From Cytophagales bacterium (GTDB lineage Bacteria > Bacteroidota > Bacteroidia > Cytophagales > Cyclobacteriaceae): 64,000 nucleotides of DNA. The notes beneath the pieces are model-generated. The model had not been told where the DNA came from, ran no database searches, and saw nothing but the letters and a program-made list of their open reading frames with translations. The DNA is taken from the NCBI GenBank assembly GCA_016124425.1, contig WGNT01000042.1:1-64000 (forward strand), given 5' to 3'. A program made the position numbers and the translations under genes. Below, one piece after another: positions 30,433-39,821 of the stretch (positions within the stretch are counted from its first letter, which is position 1; every line of letters starts with the position of its first letter).

Positions 30433-30656
30433 ATAACCCAGCACTATGAAGAAAAGCCTTTAATAGCCTTACCTATACATAACTTGCTTACTTCGAAAAG
30501 GTTTTATATAGTATACAGATTTTGCAGGTAACTCCTGTTAGTAGCGTAGATTCGATGTTATTCGATAGAAAAATGTAACATAGCCTCTTTGGGGTAACTT
30601 CTAGGGATATTGGTGCCTTTGATGCTTTATTGTGCAATTTAACTTAAATTAGCACC

Positions 30657-31060
30657 GTGCAAGCCGACCTGTCGCTGTCCTACTGGGAGAGAGGAAAGTC
30701 CGGGCAACGCAGAGCGCCATACTTCCTAACGGGAAGGGGTCATTTTGGAAACGGAATGACCACAGATAGTGCCACAGAAAATAAACCGCCCGTGTCCCTC
30801 TTGAAGGTTCGGGTAAGGGTGAAATGGTGGGGTAAGAGCCCACCGTCCTAATGGTGACATTGGGAGCAGGGTAAACCTTATGGGTTGAAAGATCAAATAG
30901 GCTCCGGGTTAAGGGTTGCTCGCCCGATCCCAAAGGGAAACCGGAGTGGGTAGATCGATGGATCCATCCCGTGAGGGATGGGCTAGATAAATGACAGGTA
31001 GTGCCGCCATAGGACTCCGTCCGTCAGCGGCAAGACAGAACCCGGCTTATAGGCTTGCAC
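30657..31060 (+). ncRNA. rnpB: RNase P RNA (type A)
   Basis: GAGGAAAGTCCGGGC and ACAGAACCCGGCTTATAGG signatures; 5' GTGCAAGCC pairs with 3' GGCTTGCAC. Confidence 0.97.
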
Positions 31061-31093
31061 TTTTTAGGGAAAACGTAAGAAATAGTAATTAAT

Positions 31094-32251
31094 ATGTCAA
31101 AGATTTTGATCATCGATGATGAAAAGGTAATCCGGTCCACCTTAAAAGAGATTCTGGAATATGAAAAATACGAAATTTTTGAAGCCCAAGACGGACAGGA
31201 AGGGTTTGAGATGATTGAAAAACAGGAATTTGATTTGGTTCTTTGCGACGTAAAGATGCCTAAGATGGATGGAATGGAAGTGCTCACCAAGAGTTTAACC
31301 TTGGAGCGGCAACCTCAATTCATCATGATATCCGCGCACGGCAGCATTGAAACTGCCGTCGAGGCAACCAAAAAGGGAGCATTTGACTTTATCCCGAAGC
31401 CTCCGGATCTGAACCGGCTTCTACTCACGGTAAGAAATGCCCTGGATAAGAAGACACTGGTACAGGAAACCAAGGTCCTGAAAAAAAAATTATCCAAAAA
31501 GTTTGATATGGTGGGTGCGTCCAAGGGTATCCATCAGGTAAAGGATACCATAGAAAAGGTCGCCCCCACGGACGCCCGTGTGCTTATCACCGGACCCAAC
31601 GGTACAGGAAAAGAATTGGTAGCCCATTGGATACATGAGAAAAGCAATCGCGCACAAGCACCTTTCATTGCGGTAAATTGCGCAGCCATTCCCTCCGAAT
31701 TAATTGAAAGCGAACTATTTGGTCACGAAAAGGGCGCATTTACCTCCGCAATGAAGCAACGGCAGGGAAAGTTTGAACAGGCGCAAGGAGGAACCTTGTT
31801 CCTCGACGAAGTTGGGGACATGAGTCTATCCGCGCAGGCAAAGGTCTTGAGGGCCCTTCAAGAGCACAAAGTATCGAGGGTGGGTGGTGACAAGGATATT
31901 TCCGTAGACGTGCGTATCTTGGCCGCTACAAACAAAGACCTAAAAGCAGAGATCAAAAACGGTGCGTTTCGTGAAGACCTCTATCACCGACTTAGCGTAA
32001 TCGTCATACAGGTACCGCCATTGAAGGATCGAATAGAAGACATTCCGCTTTTGGTACATAAATTCCTGACCGACATTGCAGGTGAATACGGGACGACAAA
32101 AAAGGACATCACCAAATCTGCGTTAGAGAAATTACAAAATAACCCTTGGACGGGGAATATCAGGGAGTTGAGAAACGTCGTCGAACGTCTGGTAATCCTC
32201 GGAAGCAAAACCATTACAGAAGAGGATGTAAAAAAATATGCTGACTATTAA
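31094..32251 (+). CDS. NtrC-like response regulator: receiver plus sigma-54 AAA+ domain, no C-terminal HTH
   Basis: Receiver motifs (IDDEK, LCDVKMPKMDG); Walker A GPNGTGKE; ESELFGHEKGAFTSA; GGTLFLDEVGDM; ends at TITEEDVKKYADY. Confidence 0.93.
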   Translation: MSKILIIDDEKVIRSTLKEILEYEKYEIFEAQDGQEGFEMIEKQEFDLVLCDVKMPKMDGMEVLTKSLTLERQPQFIMISAHGSIETAVEATKKGAFDFIPKPPDLNRLLLTVRNALDKKTLVQETKVLKKKLSKKFDMVGASKGIHQVKDTIEKVAPTDARVLITGPNGTGKELVAHWIHEKSNRAQAPFIAVNCAAIPSELIESELFGHEKGAFTSAMKQRQGKFEQAQGGTLFLDEVGDMSLSAQAKVLRALQEHKVSRVGGDKDISVDVRILAATNKDLKAEIKNGAFREDLYHRLSVIVIQVPPLKDRIEDIPLLVHKFLTDIAGEYGTTKKDITKSALEKLQNNPWTGNIRELRNVVERLVILGSKTITEEDVKKYADY

Positions 32252-32262
32252 CGTCAGCATAT
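32236..32262. terminator. Convergent hairpin overlapping the response-regulator stop codon
   Basis: ATATGCTGAC-TATTAAC-GTCAGCATAT, perfect 10-bp arms. Confidence 0.6.
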
Positions 32263-32264
32263 TT

Positions 32265-32384
32265 TCAGCCGTTAATCTGCTTAGCGTAATCAGCCTTGGC
32301 ATAAGCGGGACAAGGTTTGCTTGACGCACAGGAACCCAATGCCAGAATGGCCACAAATAAAATTGAGATGAATAAGCCTTTCAT
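32265..32384 (-). CDS. 39-aa small lipoprotein
   Basis: Minus-strand ORF MKGLFISILFVAILALGSCASSKPCPAYAKADYAKQING* with lipobox LGSC. Missing from the track because of its length. Confidence 0.7.
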   Translation of the reverse strand: MKGLFISILFVAILALGSCASSKPCPAYAKADYAKQING

Positions 32385-32438
32385 GTTTTTAATGTTTTTT
32401 GTGATCAAATATGATTAATTTTTATGTCTAATACAACC

Positions 32439-33434
32439 CTAAGAAACCATTAAATTGCAACCACGAATATCGCTGTTATCAAATCTCCCCAAAATCTCCA
32501 ACTCATTTTCTAGGGTAATTCTTCCCAAATCTTGGGTTTCGATGAAGGCACAGGAGTGAAAATTTGCCAGGTCAACTATATTTATTCCTCCTATTCGCTC
32601 TTGCTGATAAGTAAATGGATCATGAGTATCCCTGATATAAACGCGCATTGTCTTAGGAAGTATATATTTTCCCGCACATTTCGAGTAAGCCTGAGACATT
32701 AACTCCGTCATCCCATACTCAGAATGGATTTCGTTTACTTTAAAAGCTTCCTTTAGAATGGCGTGTACTTCCTCGCGGACCATTTCCTTACGCCTTCCCT
32801 TCATTCCACCTGTTTCCATGACGATCAGGTTGTCGATCTTTGGTATGTCCTTTAATGCTTCCGACATATCCAGCAATGCAAATGTCACACCAATCAGAAG
32901 AATTTTTTTATTCGTATGGCTACAGGCCTGCAAATTCTTAAGCAACTCATCGTAATCATAGAGGTAGAAACCAGAGAAAGTGCTTTCGGTTTGTCCAATG
33001 AAATAGTCGACCATCGCAATTAGCGAACTCCCCTTCCGCTCCAAATAAGACGGCAGCAATGCCAAGATATGGTAATCAGGAAGGTTTCCATAACATGCCT
33101 CAAAAATTAGACGGGAATGCTCGAGGTAAAACGACTCTGACCAATAGTAGTGCCGGCTACTAATCTGCCCGGTCGTGCCACTGCTACTATAAAAACGGGC
33201 TGGATCAAATTCCGGTCCGCAATATACGTTATGGGTTTTGAAAAAAGAAATGGGCAAGAAAGGGATATTTTCGAGAGCAGAAACAGCATTCACGTCGATT
33301 CCCCTTGCTTCGATATAGGCGTTATAGACGGGGTTGGAGTTTGCTTGAAGATGAAACAGCTCTAAAGCCAGGTCATCGAACTCATTTTCTCCCATATTTT
33401 TAAGACGTTGGGAAAAACTTTTGAAATATTTCAT
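32439..33434 (-). CDS. LuxE-like acyl-protein synthetase / acyltransferase
   Basis: ARFYSSSGTTGQISSRHYY (adenylate-forming SSGTTG motif), PISFFKTH, VMETGGMKGRRKEM, EYGMTELMSQAY. Confidence 0.85.
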   Translation of the reverse strand: MKYFKSFSQRLKNMGENEFDDLALELFHLQANSNPVYNAYIEARGIDVNAVSALENIPFLPISFFKTHNVYCGPEFDPARFYSSSGTTGQISSRHYYWSESFYLEHSRLIFEACYGNLPDYHILALLPSYLERKGSSLIAMVDYFIGQTESTFSGFYLYDYDELLKNLQACSHTNKKILLIGVTFALLDMSEALKDIPKIDNLIVMETGGMKGRRKEMVREEVHAILKEAFKVNEIHSEYGMTELMSQAYSKCAGKYILPKTMRVYIRDTHDPFTYQQERIGGINIVDLANFHSCAFIETQDLGRITLENELEILGRFDNSDIRGCNLMVS

Positions 33435-33508
33435 CGTTATTTTTATGGTTAACTCCGATTTTTATTCAAATTTACATGAAACATGTTGCGCATAACGTTA
33501 CTGAAACC

Positions 33509-34183
33509 ATGAAGGTAGTAAATAAGACAGTTCTTCTATTCATCTTAGCTTTGGGATTTGCCTGTATTTCTCCACCTGAAAATTTCCCGTCTATTCCGGA
33601 GATCAGTTTTAATAACCTGGAATATGTCGAAACGATTGATGCTGATTCCTTGATAGTGACGTTGAATTTCCGCGATGCAGAGGGAGATCTTGGACTTAAT
33701 CCAAGAGACATCAATCCTCCATTTAACGAGCTCGAATACCCAGTAGACAACAGTGGCAACTTGATTACCTATTCAAACCGCCCTCCTGAAGCTCCTACCT
33801 TTAACAATAGAGATTGGATCATCTTCCCCTTAATAAACAATGTGGTGGTTCCCGATACGATTTGGGTGAAGGAAAATCCCGACTACTACAACATCTATGT
33901 GAAATTTTTCATCAAAAGAAGCGGACAGTATACCGAATTCAACTGGACTGCCCCACCTTTTTTCACGACGTTCGACGGAAGATTTCCCAGAATACTTGCA
34001 GATGAAAGAGACCGTGCTATAGAGGGCTCTATCCGCTACGGGATGCTTTCGCTAGGCTGGAACAGCATTTTTAGAAATGATACGATACGCCTTGATCTGC
34101 AGATCCAAGACAGACAGCTCAACAGAAGTAATCTTATCTCTACCCCTGATTTTACTTTGGCCCAAGTTCGGCGTACCCCTTGA
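33509..34183 (+). CDS. Hypothetical lipoprotein
   Basis: MKVVNKTVLLFILALGFACISPPENFPSIPEISF; lipobox-like FAC. The listed ORF starts at 33476. Confidence 0.7.
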   Translation: MKVVNKTVLLFILALGFACISPPENFPSIPEISFNNLEYVETIDADSLIVTLNFRDAEGDLGLNPRDINPPFNELEYPVDNSGNLITYSNRPPEAPTFNNRDWIIFPLINNVVVPDTIWVKENPDYYNIYVKFFIKRSGQYTEFNWTAPPFFTTFDGRFPRILADERDRAIEGSIRYGMLSLGWNSIFRNDTIRLDLQIQDRQLNRSNLISTPDFTLAQVRRTP

Positions 34184-34205
34184 AAACAAAGTTAACTCTC
34201 CGCTA

Positions 34206-36674
34206 TTAGAAAAGCGCCGGATATTTTTCCGGATCCATCTCATTCATGATGGTATAAGCGATTTCTACCACATCATCTACACTTGGCTTGGAAAAATAGT
34301 CTCCATCGGATGAATAGGCCGGTCGGTGCTCCTTTGCAGATATAGTTACCGGTTCAGCATCTAGGCTATAGTAGGCCTTTTGTACCTCAAGGACCTGCTG
34401 CATCATGAAGGCCGAAGCTCCGCCGGGAACATCTTCATCGGCAAATATCACCCTGTTTGTTTTGGAAACAGATTTAGCGATGATGTGCGAGGTGTCGAAG
34501 GGAATCAGCGTCTGTACATCAATTACCTCTAACGAAATTCCAATTCCCTCAAGGAGCTCTGCTGCTGCTATTACAACACGGCACATGGCACCATAGGTAA
34601 CGACTGTAATGTCGCTACCAGTTCGCAACACTTCAGGCTTGCCCATTGGCACGGTAAACGCGCCAATATTTGCCGGCATCTTTTCTTTCAAGCGATACCC
34701 ATTCAGCACTTCAATTACAATGGCAGGCTCATCGGCTTCAAGCAAGGTATTGTACATTCCCGCTGCTTGGGTCATGTTTCTTGGCACACATAGCAATATG
34801 CCCCTTAGACTTCCAAGGATCATGCTTATTGGTGATCCAGAGTGCCACACGCCCTCCAGCCTGTGACCGCGGGTACGGATAATTAAGGGCGCCTTCTGAC
34901 CTCCTTTTGTCCTATAATGCAAACAAGCTAAATCATCTGTAAGGGTGTGCAATGCATACACCAAATAATCAAGGTATTGTATCTCCGTGATGGGCCTCAA
35001 ACCGCGCAACGCAGCACCTATCCCCTGACCAATAATGGTACATTCTCGGATACCTGTGTCTGTTACACGGATTTCACCGTATTTTGCCTGTAGGCCAGCA
35101 AAGGCTTGATTAACATCCCCTATTTTGCCCACATCTTCTCCTATGGCAAACACCCGAGGATCTCTTTCCAGCATCCTGTCAAAACAAGCCTGCAAGACCT
35201 CTCTCCCATCAACCAATGGGGAATCTTCTTCATAGGTAACCGGTATCTCTGGCACAAGGGACGACCGCTGTGAGGACTCGCTGTACAGGTGGCTGTTGTA
35301 TCGATCTTTATTCGTATATTCCTGTGCCTTGTACCAGTTGAGCAGTTCTTCTTTGATTTCGATCGGATCGTGTCGCATCGTCCAAATAGCCCGACGCACC
35401 ATGCTGATTAGATCCATTCGGACCGGATTGATGGTTTTTACAAGATCTTGTGTCATTTGCTCCAAAACCGGCCGCTGCCCACTAAGTGCACCGGCCTTTT
35501 GAACTAAGGTTACGGCCTGCCTCAATTCTGAGCTAATCACATCGTTAAATGCCTTCCAAGCCTTATCCTTGCTTTGCCTTACATACTGCCTTACCTCCTT
35601 GTCAATTTCGTCCAGTTCTTCCTCTGTGGCAATTTCGCTTTCTAATATATAAGACTTAAACCGAGGGATGCAGTCGTAGTCCGCCTCCCACGCCAAACGT
35701 TCTTTTGATTTGTACCGTTCATGCGATCCGGAGGTAGAATGACCCTGTGGCTGAGTCATTTCCGTGACATGAATTAGTACCGGTACATGCTCCTTTCGGG
35801 CAATCGTTGCGGCTTGTTCATAAGTCTTCATCAGACCTTCATAATCCCATCCTTTCACAACGAAGATCTCATACCCGCGCTTGTCCAAGGTCCTTTTGAA
35901 CCCGTCTAAAGCTTCGGAAATACTAGCCTTTGTGATTTGGTATTCGTTGGTAACTGAAATTCCGTATCCATCATCCCAGACTGAGATGATCATCGGAATC
36001 TGAAGAACTCCACCCGCATTCACGGTCTCAAGAAACATTCCCTCGGCCGTAGAAGCGTTGCCAATAGTACCCCAGGCTACTTCATTGCCTCTGTCTGAAA
36101 AATTAGTGTACTGATGAAGCTGTTCATTCTCCCTATACAATTTCGACGCATAGGCCAAACCGACGAGCCTAGGCATCTGTGCAGCAGTTGGAGAAACATC
36201 AGCAGTGGAATTGTTAATCTTCATCAGATTCTTCCAGCTACCGTCCGCGTTCAACGAACGCGTGGCAAAATGGCCGTTCATCAACCTGCCTGCTGAGGCA
36301 GGCTCTGCCTCCACATCGGTGTGCGCGTAAAGTTGGGCGAAATACTCTTGAATAGTCAATTCCCCTGTCGCAAACATGAAAGTCTGATCCCGGTAATAAC
36401 CAGATCGGAAGTCACCTTCCCTAAAAAAACGCCTCATTGCTAATTGCGCAAGTTCCTTGCCGTCACCAAAAATGCCAAACTTGGCCTTACCCATAAAGAC
36501 CTCCTTCCTTCCCATCAAAGAAGCATGCCTACTCATCATGGCCAATCTGAAATCCTCCAGTATGTCCTCCCGTTTCAACCCGGTCTTTTTCTTAATATGC
36601 AACGTGGACAATTCTTCCATCTCTATAATTAATTCACTACGGTTTCTGTTGAGGCGAAAATGCAAGCGTTCCAA
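34206..36674 (-). CDS. Fused alpha/beta 2-oxoacid (2-oxoisovalerate-type) dehydrogenase E1
   Basis: N-terminal E1-alpha region (SVWDDGYGISVTNEYQITKASI) joined to an E1-beta region (RVFAIGEDVGKIGDVNQAFAGL...LRGLRPITEIQYLDY). Confidence 0.93.
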   Translation of the reverse strand: MERLHFRLNRNRSELIIEMEELSTLHIKKKTGLKREDILEDFRLAMMSRHASLMGRKEVFMGKAKFGIFGDGKELAQLAMRRFFREGDFRSGYYRDQTFMFATGELTIQEYFAQLYAHTDVEAEPASAGRLMNGHFATRSLNADGSWKNLMKINNSTADVSPTAAQMPRLVGLAYASKLYRENEQLHQYTNFSDRGNEVAWGTIGNASTAEGMFLETVNAGGVLQIPMIISVWDDGYGISVTNEYQITKASISEALDGFKRTLDKRGYEIFVVKGWDYEGLMKTYEQAATIARKEHVPVLIHVTEMTQPQGHSTSGSHERYKSKERLAWEADYDCIPRFKSYILESEIATEEELDEIDKEVRQYVRQSKDKAWKAFNDVISSELRQAVTLVQKAGALSGQRPVLEQMTQDLVKTINPVRMDLISMVRRAIWTMRHDPIEIKEELLNWYKAQEYTNKDRYNSHLYSESSQRSSLVPEIPVTYEEDSPLVDGREVLQACFDRMLERDPRVFAIGEDVGKIGDVNQAFAGLQAKYGEIRVTDTGIRECTIIGQGIGAALRGLRPITEIQYLDYLVYALHTLTDDLACLHYRTKGGQKAPLIIRTRGHRLEGVWHSGSPISMILGSLRGILLCVPRNMTQAAGMYNTLLEADEPAIVIEVLNGYRLKEKMPANIGAFTVPMGKPEVLRTGSDITVVTYGAMCRVVIAAAELLEGIGISLEVIDVQTLIPFDTSHIIAKSVSKTNRVIFADEDVPGGASAFMMQQVLEVQKAYYSLDAEPVTISAKEHRPAYSSDGDYFSKPSVDDVVEIAYTIMNEMDPEKYPALF
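36285..36302. repeat. Small palindrome CCTGCCT-GCTG-AGGCAGG inside the E1 gene
   Basis: Perfect 7-bp arms, same as the element at 9647-9669. Encodes EPASAG in frame. Confidence 0.55.
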
Positions 36675-37115
36675 AAATACAGAATTTTGTCAGTAATCCC
36701 AATTATAATTTAGATTATTTTTCCAATAAAATATACTATTATTTTGTTTTTAGCCTGAAAAATCTCACATGTAAAATTTTATTTCGTATATCAACATTTA
36801 ACCGTTGAATTACATTTGTTTGTTATTCTTATAAATTAATTTCATAATCGATGAAGATTTAGACTTCTTTTAAAAAAACCAATTTGGTAATTAAATTTTC
36901 AACCGCAAAAAATCCCTCAATAAACGTGATTTCATAAAAACTGCTTACTTTTGACAATTGAAGGGTAAGTATCGTTCGGTCAGCTCGCACAGGTAAAAAA
37001 AATGCGGTTTTCAACCATTCCTTTTAACCCTACGTATACCTTCAAGAAGGTTTGAAAAACGACTTTAACGCCCAAAAAAGCCAACTTGAATTCGTTTCAT
37101 AAAATTAAAAACCAA

Positions 37116-38228
37116 ATGATCGTAGGCGTACCAAAAGAAATTAAAAACAACGAAAACAGGGTTGCATTAACCCCTGCCGGGGCCAAAGAGCTTACCAAGC
37201 AAGGACATCATGTCTATATTCAGATGGGTGCCGGAAAAGGCAGCGGATTTTCCGATGATTTGTATGAGTTAGCAGGCGCAAAAATCCTCCCTTCCATCGA
37301 AGAGGTGTATGCTATAGGGGAAATGATTATTAAAGTCAAAGAGCCCATTGCATCCGAATACCCGTTGATCCGTGAAGACCAATTACTTTTCACCTATTTC
37401 CATTTTGCCTCGTATGAGCCGCTAACTACGGCAATGATCCAAAGTAAGTCCATTTGTCTGGCGTATGAAACTGTAGAGCGGACGGACAAGAGCTTGCCAC
37501 TGCTCATACCGATGTCGGAAGTAGCCGGCAGAATGGCGGTACAAAAAGGAGCGAACTATCTTGAAAAACCGTTGGGGGGAAGAGGAATACTCTTAGGAGG
37601 TGTACCGGGAACCCTTCCGGCAAAAGTGCTCATATTGGGAGGAGGTATTGTAGGCACACAAGCAGCTTGGATGGCTGCGGGATTAGGGGCAGACGTAATC
37701 ATTTTAGATGTTTCCTTACCTCGTATGCGGTATCTCTCGGATGTGATGCCAGCCAATGTCAAGACCATGATGTCCAACGAGTTTAACATCCGGAAGCTTT
37801 TACCTACGGCAGATTTGATTATCGGAGCAGTTCTGATCCCCGGGGCTAAAGCACCTCACTTGATTACCGCAGACATGTTAAAACTAATGATGCCCGGAAC
37901 GGTACTTGTGGACGTTGCTGTAGATCAGGGTGGGTGTATAGAAACATGCCGTCCGACAACGCATGAGGATCCGACCTATATCATCGATGATGTATTACAT
38001 TATTGTGTCGCCAATATGCCAGGAGCGGTCCCATATACCTCTACACTCGCACTTACCAACGCAACGCTTCCTTATGTGCTCGAACTGGCAAATAAAGGTT
38101 GGAAAAAGGCGGTCATGGATCAACCGGAATTGCTAAAAGGGCTCAACGTCATTCGCGGAAATGTCGTGTACGAAGCTGTGTCTCGTACCTTTGGTCTACC
38201 GTATGTACCTGTAGAAAACTTTTTATAA
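37116..38228 (+). CDS. ald: Alanine dehydrogenase
   Basis: MIVGVPKEIKNNENRVALTPAGAKELTKQGHHV; VLILGGGIVGTQAAWMAAGLGADVIILD; VDVAVDQGGCIET. Confidence 0.96.
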   Translation: MIVGVPKEIKNNENRVALTPAGAKELTKQGHHVYIQMGAGKGSGFSDDLYELAGAKILPSIEEVYAIGEMIIKVKEPIASEYPLIREDQLLFTYFHFASYEPLTTAMIQSKSICLAYETVERTDKSLPLLIPMSEVAGRMAVQKGANYLEKPLGGRGILLGGVPGTLPAKVLILGGGIVGTQAAWMAAGLGADVIILDVSLPRMRYLSDVMPANVKTMMSNEFNIRKLLPTADLIIGAVLIPGAKAPHLITADMLKLMMPGTVLVDVAVDQGGCIETCRPTTHEDPTYIIDDVLHYCVANMPGAVPYTSTLALTNATLPYVLELANKGWKKAVMDQPELLKGLNVIRGNVVYEAVSRTFGLPYVPVENFL

Positions 38229-38238
38229 TCAGCCATAA

Positions 38239-38268
38239 AAAAAGCCCCATCTCCATGGGGCTTTTTGC
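38239..38268 (+). terminator. Rho-independent terminator after ald
   Basis: AAAAAGCCCCAT-CTCC-ATGGGGCTTTTT, 12-bp arms. Confidence 0.9.
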
Positions 38269-38334
38269 ATTGCCGTCGCTATCCGTGAAAATCCTAAGTG
38301 CGTTCTGCATTTACGGCCTATGGTGAGCTAAATG

Positions 38335-38346
38335 TGACTTTTATCA
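38335..38346. promoter_or_regulatory. Candidate FNR-like box upstream of hemN
   Basis: TGAC-TTTT-ATCA; centre about 77 bp before the hemN ATG. Confidence 0.55.
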
Positions 38347-38417
38347 GGTTTTACCCCCGCATACATCATAAAACACCATTGAGATTTTTTGGTAATTGCA
38401 GGTAAAATTCATCAGCT

Positions 38418-39776
38418 ATGCAAAGCCTTTCCACCGAATTGATTCAGAAATACAATGTCCCGGCACCTCGGTACACCAGCTATCCTCCTGTCCCCTTTTG
38501 GAAAAATGATGTCAGTCCCTCGCTATGGAAAAAGGCTGTCCAAAAAGCTTATACCCATTTTGGCGATGAAGAAGGAATTAGCTTATATATCCACCTTCCT
38601 TATTGCGAGAGCCTATGTACCTACTGCGGATGTAATAAACGAATTACCAAAAACCATTTGACGGAAATGCCTTATATCTCCAGCTTGATGAAGGAGTGGG
38701 ATAACTACCTCAGCATTCTGCCGTCGAAACCCAAATTAGCAGGCATACACCTGGGAGGCGGCACACCTACTTTTTTTTCCCCAGCCTCACTCAGTATTCT
38801 AATCCGGCATATCCGGAGAAACGTTCGGGTAATGCATGACGCAGCGTTCAGCTTTGAAGGACATCCCAACAATACCACTCAGGAACATCTTGCTGCCCTC
38901 TATGAAGTAGGCTTTACAAGAGTGAGTTTTGGGATACAGGATTTCGATTTAACCGTACAGCGGGCGATTCATCGGGTACAACCTTTTGAAGTAGTTGAAA
39001 AAGTAACCACACTTGCTCGCAGCATCGGCTACGATTCGGTAAATTTCGACCTTATTTATGGCCTGCCGCATCAGACTGTCGAAACACTTTCCGACACCTT
39101 TGACAAAGTCTCGCAACTACAGCCAGACCGCATCGCGTTCTACAGCTATGCCCATCTTCCGTCGGCATTTCCAGCACAGCGAAGCTATGAAAAGTATCTC
39201 CCAAACGAGAACGAGAAAAGAGCCCTTTACGAGAAGGGAAAACGGCTGTTGAAACATGCAGGATATATGGAAATTGGCATGGATCATTTTGCATTGCCCT
39301 CAGACCCCCTGTCTGTTGCCAAGCAAACCCGATCACTTCACCGAAATTTCATGGGCTACACAACGCTTCCTTCAAAAATTCTCATTGGATTAGGCAATAG
39401 CGCGATTAGCGACGTGTTTTTTGCCTATGCACAAAACGAAAAAGAGGTAGAATCCTATAAGAAGGTCATCTTGGAAGGAAAATCTTCGATCATAAAAGGA
39501 CATCTCCTTGACGAAACTGATCTGAAAATGAAAGCCTTTATTTTGGATCTGATCTGTAATAACCAGGCTTCTTGGCCAGATAAGCCGCTCTTTTCTGCCG
39601 AAAGCCATTGGAAGGAGGCCTTATCAACCTTTAAGGAAGAGGGACTGTTGCGATATGACGCTCAAAGACTACAAGTAACGGAGCGGGGAGTTGCCTTTGT
39701 ACGTAACATATGCATGGCGCTAGATCCCTATATGAACGATACAGCTGTACCGCAGAGGTTTAGCAATGCTATTTAA
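38418..39776 (+). CDS. hemN: Oxygen-independent coproporphyrinogen III oxidase
   Basis: VPAPRYTSYPPVPFW; radical-SAM motif IHLPYCESLCTYCGCNKRIT; IHLGGGTPTFFSP. Confidence 0.96.
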   Translation: MQSLSTELIQKYNVPAPRYTSYPPVPFWKNDVSPSLWKKAVQKAYTHFGDEEGISLYIHLPYCESLCTYCGCNKRITKNHLTEMPYISSLMKEWDNYLSILPSKPKLAGIHLGGGTPTFFSPASLSILIRHIRRNVRVMHDAAFSFEGHPNNTTQEHLAALYEVGFTRVSFGIQDFDLTVQRAIHRVQPFEVVEKVTTLARSIGYDSVNFDLIYGLPHQTVETLSDTFDKVSQLQPDRIAFYSYAHLPSAFPAQRSYEKYLPNENEKRALYEKGKRLLKHAGYMEIGMDHFALPSDPLSVAKQTRSLHRNFMGYTTLPSKILIGLGNSAISDVFFAYAQNEKEVESYKKVILEGKSSIIKGHLLDETDLKMKAFILDLICNNQASWPDKPLFSAESHWKEALSTFKEEGLLRYDAQRLQVTERGVAFVRNICMALDPYMNDTAVPQRFSNAI

Positions 39777-39821
39777 ACCAGTAATTCACAAGCTCCCGCA
39801 CGAATAAGCGTTTCAAAACGG

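Noticed and set aside
30649-30933. ORFs on both strands over rnpB (94 and 64 aa)
   Set aside because: The DNA encodes RNase P RNA; the ORFs are incidental.
34206-36674. E1 alpha-beta fusion as a novel gene fusion
   Set aside because: This fusion is common in Bacteroidota; only the embedded palindrome is noteworthy.
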